Source: Hofstenia miamia
Lineage: Eukaryota; Xenacoelomorpha; Acoela
Assembly: GCA_004352715.1 (NCBI GenBank)
Contig: SCFE01000100.1
Span: 1,602,770 to 1,666,769 of the forward strand
Length of the DNA: 64,000 nucleotides
Reading direction: 5' to 3'
The number at the start of each line of letters is the position of its first letter. Positions within the stretch are counted from its first letter, which is position 1. Under the pieces are notes generated by a model. It was not told where the DNA came from. It saw only the letters and a list, made by a program, of their open reading frames with translations, and did no database searches. Position numbers and translations under genes: made by a program. Below are positions 36,597 through 48,485 of this stretch, piece after piece.

Positions 36597-36764
36597 AAGT
36601 TGTGCGCAAAGTTGTAAATGTGTACACAAATATTTTTGCTGTGAACTTTATAATTACCCGAAAAGTTGCGCGCAAAGTTGGAAGTGTGTACGCAAAATAT
36701 TTTTGTTGTGAACTTTATAATTACCCAAAAAGTTGTGCGCAAAGTTGTAGGTGTGCACGCTACT
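36597..36764. repeat. Subterminal tandem repeats of PIF/Harbinger-like element
   Basis: Three copies of a unit of about 67 bases starting AAAAGTTG.GCGCAAAGTTG and including TGTGTACGCAAA.TATTTTT and GTGAACTTTATAATTACCC; the third copy is cut off by the element end. A further copy of the AAAGTTGTAAGTGTGTACGC motif lies near 34890 on the left side. Confidence 0.88.
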
Positions 36765-36767
36765 TTA

Positions 36768-39386
36768 AACAGGAAATTTAGAGTTATTTCTGTCCATACG
36801 ACACTCCGGTTTGTATTTTCCTGTGCGGATAAATAAATTCCTAATCCTTAAGTATACATCTTGAAATTGGGCCTATTCCTCGCGCATGAAATTATCGAAA
36901 TATTGACAGCTTTCATGATTGCCTCAAAAGCATTTTGACAATTTTGAAAACTTGGGCTGATTTAGTAATTATAATAAAATTGCCACAAAGCGTCATTTTG
37001 TATAACTACGTATTTTCGAACAAAAATATTTACAAGTGTATATGAACATGAAAATAATTGTAAGCTTCCTCATAAAAAATATTTAATTCAGATTCAAAAG
37101 TTGGGTCGAATTTGTATGAGCATCAAAATAGAAAATTAATTGTTTGAATATACTCAAATAAAATTGCAAAATTTGTCAACAATTTCAACAAACTAAATTA
37201 AGTTTATTTTTTTACTACGTGGACGTGGTTTGGGATACTTATTTTATCCCACAGATATTATTGAATAATGCAAACAGTTTATGGCTTAAACAAGTTTAAG
37301 AAAGATGATTTTTACAGGAAGAATTTTTTCACTTGGTCGGATGAAGCATGATCTGATATTCAGTTTTCCTTGTTTCATTTTTAGAACCGACACTTACCAG
37401 CAAAACATCGCTATCATAAGCGACAATTTGCGTACTGTGCAAATTTCATAGTTTTGCTTAAGGGTTGAAAAGGGTGGGCTAATGAACACCGGGACGCTTC
37501 CACCTTCGACATGGAAAACTTTCAGGATTTTTCTAGATTTTTTTCAAAGTATGATACGCTAAATTACAAAAGAAAACTACGACCGATTTTAGATAATTGT
37601 TGATTGCTACAGTCTACTATATGGAAGACTGTGAGGTCACTTATTTCAGAATACGTTCCTAGACAAGGCTTCCAGTTTATATAATTTAACTTTATTGTGC
37701 AGCTTACGCTATTTTTCAAGATACAAGAGTCAATCTATTTAGTAAGAATGTCTGGGATACTAAAACCGTATACAGCAATACTTCAGGTTGTTAAGCTCAA
37801 ATTATACTGAAACTTCGAAATATAATATTTCTATATTTTTCATGAAAGTCAGTCAATATCATCAAGATTCATTTTAATCTTTAAAAACTCTTGATGAATA
37901 ATTAACTCTGGTGCACTAGGTGTATCCCCAAACAGTCGTTAACTGTTAATAGTGTTCGTAATTGTAACTAAGAGATAAAAACCTAATCAAAGTTATTACA
38001 AAGGTACTTTATCAGAATTAAAACAGAGGAAATATTACTCGCAAAATGTTGACAACAAATCTTCAGATTTTTAAAAAAATAATCAGAATTTATTAATCTG
38101 TACCATTTTTCATCGGTTGGATTCTTCCTGAAAAAAATCATAATCCAAATGTATATATTAGAATCTATAACATAAAGAAAAAAAGCGGTAGCATTAATTT
38201 TGTAGTTCGAAAGCAGCCGTTTTTGTTGCAGCGTCTCCGAAGAAGACACAGGTAAAACCGATAATTGTTGATGATCGTCATGACAAATGATTATTTAGGC
38301 AAATGTCAATCCTGTTACACGCTGCCACGCTGTCCGTTTCTATTATTAAACTTAATAAATTTCACCTGGAAACAATTTCCTTACTTTGGCGAAAAGGAAA
38401 ACAAACAAATTCAAAGTGTACATCATCTCAGTAACGATATTATTTTATATGATATAAATTTGTTTCCACTTTGACAACAAAACAACCTTAAATGTAAAAA
38501 TTAATTTCTATTGTTAGTCATAACATTATAATAAAAGGTAAAGCAACAGAATGGAAACATTACAAAGTTTTCGTTAACAGAAACATAATGAAAGCAATAG
38601 AGGCGTCACAAAAATAAATAATCGATAATAATTGCTATCAAAGCACTCAAACTAAGCAACGTCTCCCTAACTTCAATTGCATATGTTTGCATAATCGGCC
38701 GACAATTTGGCACGATGTGGCAACGACTATTTCGAACTCAAAGGAGCATAATAAAGCGTTAAAATGATATATTACCAAATTAAACGATTTTCGGAAAATA
38801 TTTATAAAAACGTATAATTAAAAAATATAGTTGAAATAACACATGATGGAAGAAAGCACGGAATATTTTTATTTCTTCATAATACAGTTTTTGCCATCCT
38901 AACCAGGACCGAAATCAATGTGTTTATTGAAGTATCAAAAAAGCGTTTCAACGGGGATAATGTATGCCACAGTACATGTTTCAAGTACGATGGTTCTGCA
39001 ATATTATAAAAACATCTTGCAAGAAGAAACACCTCAAATAGAAAAAAACCACTATCATTGAGTGTTTTGGAAAGTTTATTTAGTATGAAGTCCTCATATA
39101 TTTGATGATGAATGTAAAATTGGGTAAGCTATCGATCCTATCGAGGTGTGTGATCAATAGGGATAGCAAAATTACTAGTACCAGCGGGTACTGCTAGAAA
39201 TTGGTATTAACAACACCTTGAATACCTTGAAAAAATAGAAACTATTGAAGAAAATGAACTATCTTGAAAATAATAACATTAAACCCCCGGTGGAGCTATA
39301 GATTTTATTCTTTCAAGAAAAATCATACTTTGTAATATATTCAAAAATAATGCCTTACACTTAGACATACAGTAGCAAATAATGAG
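36768..39386. other. Intronic sequence without features
   Basis: No supported exon or transposon end. Frames at 37983-38249 and 38265-38474 are unrecognised. Confidence 0.5.
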
Positions 39387-39635
39387 TTAATCATGAAGGC
39401 TTTCTGCTTCAGCATTCACACATAGTTGACATTGGAAAATATTGTGCTTGCTGAACGCTGTTTCAATGGTTGCTGCTGAAATAGGCAATTTAACTAAATT
39501 CTCAAGATTACGGTGAATTTGAAATTTTTCAGATAATAATTTCACACAAAACTTGACTATCTTACAAAAGTGCAATCCTGCTGGATTGTTGAACAGTTTT
39601 TGCTCATAAATAAACAACTGATGCAAGCAAGACAT
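39387..39635 (-). pseudogene. hAT C-terminal dimerisation region remnant
   Basis: The minus-strand frame contains IHRNLENLVKLPISAATIET followed by AFSKHNIFQ. The hAT C-terminal domain typically has L..LP.S.A..ERSFS..K.IK, and this agrees in LPISAAT.E.AFS. The preceding text LLSEKFQIHRNL is also in family style. The arginine-serine pair after E is lost. No upstream catalytic region or terminal repeats could be found, so this is a fragment. Confidence 0.5.
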
Positions 39636-41861
39636 AAGGTCAACTAGCAGCGAAGAGCTACAGTCAGTCGAGACTCAAGAAATCTCTTAAATAAGCACAA
39701 TATATGCACACATTGCAATATCCAACTGGATACGTCCCTGTGAGAACACAGACAGATTATTTTCATATAGCAGTTATTACATTTAATGAAGATCCCTCCA
39801 CAAATCTGAGAAACAGTGCGTAATTGGATTCAGCCATTTTGGACAAAACACATGAAGCTCAACTACCCACAGCATAATGACTTTCATTAAAGAATATCCA
39901 ATAGACCATATTTTTACATTAAAAGAAACAAATCAAACATACACTGACATGTTCACAATTTCACAAATCACAGTAATAGCACTTTGGAATCTAATTCAAA
40001 AAATGATCAAAGATACTTATTAAAAGTATAGTCCATAGGAATTTTCAAAAGGTAGGTGTGCTAAATACTACATAACTATAAAAATACGAATGCTTGGTAT
40101 GATTAAAAAAGAATGTTATATTAAAAACTTATTTCACTTTTAATACTTCATAGAAATTAAAATATCTATGCATATTTTATATTATATTAAAATATTATTA
40201 TATTTAATCAATATTTTATTGACTTATTTTAGATTATTTATAAGGTATGTAAGTTTTTGCAGCGAAATGATTGCAAATTTCGAAATTAATGTTTCAACTG
40301 GAATTAAACTTGGTGAGTCAGCAGCTAAAATATACAGTGATATCTTTACCTTGTGCTACAATATCATTATTCCTCAATGGATAAAACATAATACTTTAAA
40401 AAGCACAAAACTAATCATGGGTTAAAGAAAATGGACAAATGTGCTATAAACGAGGCTGACTAACAAGAAGATCATACACTTTATAATGTTTAATCCAAAC
40501 AAAGCGTTTCCTATTGCAACAACAACAGTCGCTTCTAGTGGAGGGAAATGGAGAAAGTTACACACAACCCCAATACGCATTACCCCTTAAAATGGAAACT
40601 GTTTCAATATTTTCTTCGCAGAAGTGGCATTAAACTGTTATGGCAAAACCATCAGACGTACTCAATAATTGTAAGTCCTACCTCTCGATTCGTAATTTGC
40701 ATATATAGTTAATTGATGCTTTAGAAACATTGTTTAACCAATATAAATACATTCAACATTATTCTGAGTTGTTCGAAATTTGGAATGATGATTTGAATTG
40801 GGTTACATAATGATTCATGAATTATTTCTGTGAGAGACATTCAAGCAATATTTCATTAATCAATTGTCGATTAGGATCATTATAATTCCAATAGTGACAA
40901 TTGGGAATTGAATTGAGTAAATAAAAAGTCGTGTTATTTGGCATGTCTTTTCATTTTGCAAAAGATAATAATTCAAAAGCATAAAACGAAAATGACCAAG
41001 GAGAGATTTATCAGCAGTAAGAAATGCTTCACACAAATGGCCTTGAGTGCGCTTCAGTCAAACACAAGTGCGATCTACGGTTAGTAGACATAGCGAAATT
41101 ACAATATAAATTCAAATCAAAATCCTGAATTTTACCATCACATAATATGCTTCATGGCACAAATGCGTTTATATTAACTAAAAAGTCAAATCACAAGAAT
41201 CGATCAACTGAATATTAGTAGAGACCCGGTGTTCCCTCAACCCGCTCAAACACGGTGACCGGTTCCTACTGATGCAGCGGTCACTCTGCTACACTCACAA
41301 ATTTAAGAGAATTTAAAAATCAAGATTCGTTAAAATCAGATCACAGACAGCCATATAATTTACCTCAAAACTAGATACACACGTTATGAATGTCTACTGA
41401 TTTCCTACACAATTGTATGGTACGACATTTAGAAAATATGTGTGTACAAACAATAATGGAAAAAACTTAAAATTCGGATAAAAATTTATTTGTAATAATT
41501 CGAGGCAAATGGAATTCTACAAAAAGCAAAATTAGGTAAACAATGCGTATAATTATAATATTAAAGTTAATAACTTTTAATATCCTATTATATAAAAGTT
41601 TAAAGTAAAGAACTAATGTAATCACGGAGGATCTCCAAATTTAATTTGTTTTACTAAGTAAAATAACGATAGTAAAGGAATTATATGAAATTAAAATTAA
41701 AAAATTCTTAGCAAATTGTTGTGTATCAAATATATTTGCAAAAGTAAAGAGCGATGATGGAAGCCTTGGTATTGTAAATCAATTTTTCTTAAAATTGCAT
41801 TTTAATAAAAACAAATATAAGCTATAAACGAGTTAAGAAGTCTGAACAGCCACGTGATAGC
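39636..41861. other. Intronic sequence without features
   Basis: Plus-strand frame 40168-40425 is AT-driven and unrecognised. Near 41240-41277 a short hairpin (GTGACCG with CGGTCAC) occurs in a locally GC-richer patch; no RNA family fits. Confidence 0.5.
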
Positions 41862-41909
41862 ATTGTATGTATGTATGTATGCATATATATATATATATAT
41901 ATATATATA
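41862..41909. repeat. (TGTA)n and (TA)n microsatellite
   Basis: TGTA units run into TA units. Simple repeats. Confidence 0.9.
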
Positions 41910-42068
41910 CTCATATGTTGTATATATTTCATTTTAACCTAACAAACGGAACACACATTATAAATTTTTATGCTATCAATTACTAATAATGAATTATTTC
42001 TCCCTACACCTCACTAATGCAACCTTTATTAGGATAGCTAACACACTTATTGCCCCATAGATCAGTGG

Positions 42069-42110
42069 NNNNNNNATATATATATATGTGTGTGTATATA
42101 TATATATATC
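42069..42110. repeat. 7-N gap and TA/TG microsatellite
   Basis: Seven N at 42069-42075 followed by TATA, GTGTGTG and TATA tracts, directly before repeat R1 copy 2. Confidence 0.9.
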
Positions 42111-42142
42111 CACTGTTACTATATAAAAAATATATAATGTCG

Positions 42143-42259
42143 CTCTGTACGATTTCTGGCGAAAGTTATATGGGCTTTTAAGAAGTCTGAGTTCGGGCTC
42201 AATTTTCCGTACATAAATTTTTTGCGGCCTCATATGGTATACTGGAGCTGGGTACAGCT
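42143..42259 (+). repeat. Interspersed repeat family R1, copy 2
   Basis: Same ordered blocks as 21876-22041 in the same orientation, shorter by about 50 bases mainly through loss between the CAATTTT.CG and ATTTTTTG blocks. No coding capacity. Confidence 0.65.
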
Positions 42260-43836
42260 AAATTCTCAGCTTTCCCTTGCTCTAAAAGTAGGAAGACAGT
42301 CCTGGTTCTGTCAGATCATGTAGTTCCATGGGATGGATTAGTGTCAGTCCCACGGGACATTTCGGTAGAATGAGTGAAATGCCACATGGAACCATAAATG
42401 AAGAAACTTGAAACCCTGATTTCAAAATATTAGTAATAATTTCTGCTAATTTTAGGAAAGATACAAGTTATGCAGTGGAAACAAATGGGACAATGGGATC
42501 AGAATATTTCATGAGAGTTCCATGGAAAGGCAGACATATAAAATTCTGGTCTCGTAGAACCGTACTAATAATTTATTGATGGTAATTAATAGATCATATC
42601 TAATTCTAGAAAGTATCAATTGTAGAATTTTAAGAAACACTAAATTTTGTTCACATCTAACAAACCGCGTAGCCGTTATAAGTAGGTTTGTAAGGACTAG
42701 CCGATTATTCGGTTTATCAATTACGTTTGTCTTAATTGATATATAAAAGGCGTAATCGATTAATCGCCAATCGGTAATATTTTGAATTTCTGAAACACAT
42801 TTGATGGATACATTGGCATTGGGTAACTACGACTGTTTTTCGATTCCAGTTTTTCAACGACTAATCGATTACAGATTTCCGTAATCATTACAGTTTTAGT
42901 TATAATGATATCTTTTAACCTGTCAACTACCCCTGTCCAGCCTGTTTGTATCTTTGATCGCAAAACCTCATTCTTAATTTCGTTATCTTACAACTGAAGA
43001 GAAGAAAATGTAAGTATAAATAATAAATATTTCATGGGTGAAATGAACTCCGGATTCCTCGTTTGAAAGATGAAAAATAAATTTTATTTCATGATTGATA
43101 GCAACTGGTACATACAAGTTTCCCTTGATGGATAAAGATTTAATTCAAATTAAATTAGAGATTCATTGAGCAGCAGAAACAAACAAATGCCGGTTATAAC
43201 TAGCGCCAACTTCAAAGTCGATTTTGCAAAAAAGCCATTTATTTCAAACAAGTTGAGACATGAGTCACCTCCTAATAGAATCCCCAAACTCCCAGTCAAG
43301 AGTCTCAGTGCGCAATAAACTTAATTACTATTTGACCACGTGCACATTTTAGATTATTTATAGTGAATTCAAATAGCCATTATAGGATGCGCGTCTAGAA
43401 ATTAAATCTCATAGTCGGCGATTTCATAAGTAAATGAAATGAAGATGTTGATTTACAATTCCTGGACTTTCACTTAAAATTGCGGGTTAGATAAACTCAG
43501 CAATTTGAGAACCAATTACATTTAAATTTGAAGCAGACTTTAAATAATGAGATACCTTCTACTAGATCTGGCTAAATTTCATTGTAGTTATTTGAAATAA
43601 GAATATAAACAATCATGTATGCAAAACATTTTACTTTGATAAAAAATGAGTAAAAATATTTCAAGCTTGAACTGACCACGAATAAAAAGGTAATAGTAAT
43701 TAACTTAAACAATGTTAGTTTTCATGTTGTTCTTTGGGCCAGGTCTTGACCTTTTTTCGGCACATACAGTATAGATACAGAAATACAACTTTAAAAAGAA
43801 GCCTAATTGAAGAAAATTCTAGTAACGACTCTTTAA
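42260..43836. other. Intronic sequence without features
   Basis: The minus-strand frame at 42760-42963 is unrecognised. Nothing else supported. Confidence 0.5.
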
Positions 43837-44438
43837 CACTAGAAAGACGGAATTATCGTTAGACTTAAAAGAGACGGCTGCGGTCATTTTCATCGCTTAT
43901 TCTCAAATTCTATTCCTTGCATTCACCTGAATCCCTTCATCAACGAAAATTGTGATCAAAGGTTAACGAAAGTTTTTTAACACAATTGAAGAATAATTAA
44001 CATTAACTGCCAAAAAAAATACTCTGTATTATAGTTCTAAAGTTAGCGAGAACGTTGGAAAGATATCATTTTTCTCATTGATAATCACTCAACTCATATA
44101 AGAACTGAGAGGGAATTGCCGTGGTATGGCGAAGGACTCACTACATCTACTTAAAAGGACATACACAGACTTATAAAACAAAACAAATTCTGTGAATCTT
44201 GACACATAAAGGGCAGAACATGTTATTTGTGGTCCAATTGAGCGTTTCAGCCTTTTAGGTAGAACACAACACAAAAATTGTGAATTGCTCTTACTGAACA
44301 CTATATGCTGTTTTTTATTGATGGCCGAGAAACATTAAAAAGTCGTAGTGTATGAGGTGTATAGAACATGTACCAACAAAGTTATTAAGAGTGCAATACC
44401 CACTTGTGGTCAAAATGACCACTGCCGTCCTCCTAGTG
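43837..44438. mobile_element. piggyBac-like element, about 600 bases
   Basis: The left end, CACTAGAAAGACGG, follows TTAA at 43833-43836; the right end reversed reads CACTAGGAGGACGG and is followed by TTCA where TTAA would be expected. TTAA target and CACTAG-type ends fit the piggyBac superfamily. Both ends also contain a GGTCATTTT motif inside the repeat. On the minus strand at 44089-44301 the text LPKRLKRS, ITCSAL and nearby CPLCVKIHRIC in another frame look like a decayed cysteine-rich C-terminus of a piggyBac transposase, so this is probably an internally deleted derivative. Confidence 0.6.
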
Positions 44439-46374
44439 TTCATATCAAATCGATTTGAATTTACTGCAATATTATTTCGCTTAATTTATACTTAGAGCAT
44501 TACAAACTTCTGTATTCAATTTCACATAATTAAAAGCCCACGCGTCAGGGAAAATCAAGACAGAGTAACATGCTTTGGGCCAGGCTGTGGCTAAGCGACT
44601 ACATTTTAAACACAACGCTAGAAATATAATAAATGGCGCCGTCCAATATCTGCTTCTATAAAATGATTCATTTGACGGGAAAGACATTGAATAATTTCGA
44701 ATGCTGCACTTAAAACGCTGAATACGTTAATACATTAAAATTTTAATTAGACAAGATTCAGCAAAATTTTAAATAAATTGATTTTTGCATTAAAAGTGAG
44801 TGTAATTCATTAAATGACTATAGATGTACATTATGAAAAGAATTAGACGTCTTCACAATCAACTAATAACGATAGGTAATGAGTACTTCAAGGCAAGAAC
44901 ATTGTGATCCAACCCACCTAACCACGCATCTCACTATGCATGACAGATATTGGATGAGAAAATTCTCTCTTTGCCATAATTAAAAATATTTCACTTCTAC
45001 TATTCTTGCCAATGAATGCCACTTATAAATGAAAATATAATTTCGAAAAATAATCGCATTCAAAATTTCTTAAGTTGCTCGGTATCTTCAACAGATACTA
45101 TGATGGAGTCGTATTTGGCCCGCGCGTTTTTACAACCCCAATTTACCAAAGCTTGAAGGAAAGTCTTTCAGTTTCACATCTGTTTACAAAATCATGTGAG
45201 TGGGGTCCTGGCCTATGTTTCTTGGAAAACATTGGGCCCGGCCCATTTATAACTCTGCAGTGGAGTGATTCTTAAATCTGTCAAAATAAAAGTGATGTTC
45301 GTTACAAAATATGAAAATATAGGCCAATCTAATGATAAAACAATATGAAAGTATTAGAAAGCCGGTGATGGGCTAGTGTATTTGGGTAGTTAAAATGAAA
45401 GAATTGATATAGCGCGCACAAAACCAGTGCAACAGATATAAAAGAAACATTAAAAAACTTAATTTGTATTATTCCAGCTGGGAATAAAATGAATTCTCAT
45501 AAAACAAAAATAATAGAACAAAGTAACGTTATAAATAATTCAGAAATTCAAACATAAAACAATCTTAGTCTTCCAAACTCACGAGCGCGCAACTTTTAAA
45601 ATTAATCAGAAACTGTAAATAAATTGTTCAAAATACAATTCACTAATCAAATAACAGGATGATACATGTTTGTTGCTAACTTAGAGATTATCCAAGATAT
45701 AGGAAGGGGATACATAGGGTCAGCACTTTTAAGACGATTCCATCTCTTTTTGAATAGTAAAGAGTAATTTTGTTTTGAAATAACGAAAATTATATTCATT
45801 AAAACTTAAATTATCAATGAAGCTACAAATTTTTTATTCGAGGGCCTCGAATGTACTATATTGATTGTTCAAAAAATTGTTGTTAATGAAACAACTGCAA
45901 TTGGGCTTATTGAAAAAAATAATTGGCTTTGTTTCTAGAGTTAGACCCACCCAGACCTAGATATTATTAACAGTAACAAACTGAAAATGAATGGTACTGG
46001 AAAAAAATTACGCATGGACCTGAATCTAAATTAACATCAGCACCATTATAGATGGAATCTTAGATCTACATTTCATCATCAAAACACGTATTGATCCAGA
46101 TATCGATTTAGCAATTTTCAATGTATTACTCTTCTAGATTTGAAATTCATTAATATGAGGCTAATATTTTGCACTGAATAGTCTGATACATGTATTCAAG
46201 ACGGAATCAAACAGCATACATGTAATTAAATCAAAAGAAATTGATAAATGACCACAAATGCAGTCGTTAATCTTCAATAAGTGTGAACAATTAAAAAATG
46301 ACATTCACTTGAAGTTTATTAAGAAGAGAGTTGTCTTATACATAACCATATAAAGTATATTAGCAAAAACTTAC
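44439..46374. other. First part of large dystrobrevin intron, no features
   Basis: Minus-strand intron sequence next to the 46-kb exon. No repeat ends or exons recognised; frames at 44481-44687 and 45075-45275 are not convincing. Confidence 0.5.
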
Positions 46375-46536
46375 AATGGATTTTCTTTTGAAGAAAGCGA
46401 AACTTGCAAGCAGTACGATAAGTGGCATAGCGTATTTGGTCGAAATCTTCAGATTCTAAAACGGAGATTAAAAAATCCTTTGTTTGATCCACTTCTTTTT
46501 GGTTATCTACACAACCCATCTCACTTAAATAAACAT
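46375..46536 (-). CDS. Dystrobrevin, N-terminal exon
   Basis: The minus-strand exon begins after a strong pyrimidine tract and acceptor (tccattgttgccag) and ends at T|gtaagt. The frame carries FDQIRYATYRTACKFRFLQ then KKIH, the signature start of the dystrobrevin EF-hand-like region (from memory, vertebrate LDRIRLSTYRTACKLRFVQ). It joins in phase to HLVDIW in the exon at 4151-4364. The first ATG is at 46517-46519 and would give MGCVDNQKEVDQTKDFLISV; upstream in the exon the frame remains open to the acceptor, so translation could start here or in an earlier exon outside or undetected in the window. The acceptor implies at least one upstream exon. A glycine-cysteine after the methionine would allow acylation if this is the real start, but that is only a possibility. 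Confidence 0.9.
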
Positions 46537-47693
46537 CTGGCAACAATGGAACAGAAGAGAGCTATTTATTAACCATTAGGTGTGTCATATATAAACATTA
46601 TCAATGCAAAACAGAAGAGTGCTTTTGTAAGTCGGTGAGCGGCGTTGTAAATACAAAAAAGGGAACATTAAAAAGATGACGAGAAACGACATGCTAATAA
46701 TAATTCACCTGTACTCCTTAGAAAAAAGCACTCGACTCTAAATAATTGATTAGTCGCACATGTCAATGAGTCTCAGAGGTTAACCTAATTGCATTTCTAA
46801 AAGAATTATTAAAAGTTTTCTTATAACTAAAGTACTTCGTTATCCAACATTAATTATTGTAAAATTGAGAAATAAAAAATTTAAAAATTGAAACTTTAGG
46901 CAGTGTTCAGTTTTCTTTGATATCATAAATGTTTTTAAAGTAGTGATATGTAGATAAATTATTACGTACAATGAATATTAATTACATTTAATGACAAATG
47001 CTGAATTTTAAACACGGGAAAAAATTATCAAAAATCAAAATAATGATTGTATAAAATAATTAAACGAAACCCTTGCAGACATTAGTATAGCATGTAAGTA
47101 AACAATTGCTCAAATATGAGTAGTTTCATGTCAAAAAATTAGTCGGATTGCCAGCCTCTCTTATACAATTGGAACTGAACACATTTTTTCTGACTGCCCA
47201 GTACCGAGAGTATTAAATTAATTTAATGAAAGTATAACCTGTTTTTCTTCAAATTTCAGGTAATTGGCAAACTGATAGCAATTTTAGCATTTTCAAATGA
47301 AGAACATGCAGTAAATTTTTCATTCCACACAATGCTAGTTGAATCTCTAGCTTATTATATAATACAGAATATGGGTATATTCTCTATATAATGCACATCA
47401 ATGCAGATATCTAAAGTGTGACAGAAAATCAAATAAAATCTCTTGAAAAATTTCGAACTAGGGACGAATGTTAGAAATGGATTATGGAAAAAACTATGCG
47501 ATTAATCGAAAAAACGCATTTGCGTCTATGAAGACATGCATTTTTCTTATCGCTGTTTTTTCAAAAATATAGAATCGAGTAAAACAATCATACAATGCTA
47601 ATTTCAGCAACTAGCTCATTGTTTACATTTAACCAATGCTATATCTGATAATGTAAGGAATTTATACAGAAAAACCTTATATATAATATGTGT
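46537..47693. other. Upstream intron of dystrobrevin, no features
   Basis: AT-rich sequence on the 5' side of the dystrobrevin exon. Nothing supported. Confidence 0.5.
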
Positions 47694-47710
47694 GTATATA
47701 TACATATACA

Positions 47711-47746
<36 letters not shown>

Positions 47747-47763
47747 TGTATATGTATATATAC
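47694..47763. repeat. Perfect 70-base palindrome in TA tract
   Basis: GTATATATACATATACATC and its exact complement on the other side enclose a TA run. The non-TA bases (GATG, CATC) match in both arms, so the palindrome is not just a consequence of TA repetition. Could extrude as a cruciform or be a foldback artefact. Confidence 0.9.
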
Positions 47764-47982
47764 AAGTAAAAATGTTATATAATTTCGTGCTACATGTGCA
47801 TTCTAGTCGAATTTTAAATTTTTGCTCTAGTTATGAACAATATATTATAAATTAGTTATTCAAATCAATATTACATATTGTAATGAAAAAAGGTCAACAC
47901 TTGGTTAATACCACGCAACGACCCACACAATATCGGCTTCTAATTACAGGTCGTAAAAATATAGGAAAGGATTTCATCAGAA

Positions 47983-48485
47983 AAGTTTGCCTTATTGGAA
48001 CGTTAGGCTCCTATGTAATTTCCTTCTTCACGAAGTACTACTCTTGTCAATAATTTGTAATTATTATTTCCAAAGTTCGCTATAGGACCCATTTAAAATT
48101 TTAATACTAAAATGATTAAATTGAAATTTTATAAAACTTCTGTCAATTGAAAAATATAGATGAACACTTCCGCAAATAAATCCGACAATCCTTCCAATAG
48201 CTCACTATACAGACACAAGGCTACCCAGTTTCAAGNAAGTTTGCCTTATTGGAACGTTAGGCTCCTATGTAATTTCCTTCTTCACGAAGTACTACTCTTG
48301 TCAATAATTTGTAATTATTATTTCCAAAGTTCGCTATAGGACCCATTTAAAATTTTAATACTAAAATGATTAAATTGAAATTTTATAAAACTTCTGTCAA
48401 TTGAAAAATATAGATGAACACTTCCGCAGATAAATCCGACAAAATATCTTTTGAAAACGTTAAAACCAAACCACATTTTAAAAGT
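47983..48485. repeat. Direct duplicate at single-N joint (48236)
   Basis: Bases 47983-48188 recur from 48237 onward with one visible substitution. Before the N, copy one jumps directly into a 50-base tag (48186-48235) whose normal place is 49123-49172. The first copy therefore looks like an allele or contig lacking about 700 bases between the block and the tag. Confidence 0.85.

Larger units (their letters stand above)
34831..36764 (+). mobile_element. PIF/Harbinger-like transposon with internal gap
   Basis: The left end reads AGTAGCGTGCACACTTACAA and the right end reversed reads AGTAGCGTGCACACCTACAA, both continuing CTTTGCGC.CAAC, at least 32 bases. TTA is present on both flanks (34828-34830 and 36765-36767), a three-base TWA target duplication that is diagnostic of PIF/Harbinger. 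Both subterminal regions carry further copies of the end motif. The centre is an 816-N gap, so a transposase may be hidden. A MADF-type exon at 36074-36217 fits the second gene these elements carry, a Myb/MADF-like DNA-binding partner of the DDE nuclease. Confidence 0.85.
4365..46374 (-). other. Very large dystrobrevin intron
   Basis: The intron is inferred from the two matching exon boundaries, donor T|gtaagt at the 46-kb exon and acceptor tttag at the 4-kb exon, whose phases and protein sequence fit exactly. Its length by these coordinates is 42,010 bases including gaps. It holds most of the transposons listed in this annotation. Gap sizes are nominal, so the true length may differ. Confidence 0.85.

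Noticed and set aside
41240-41277. Hairpin GTGACCG...CGGTCAC as possible small RNA
   Set aside because: Only seven pairs and no box motifs of tRNA, snRNA or snoRNA nearby.
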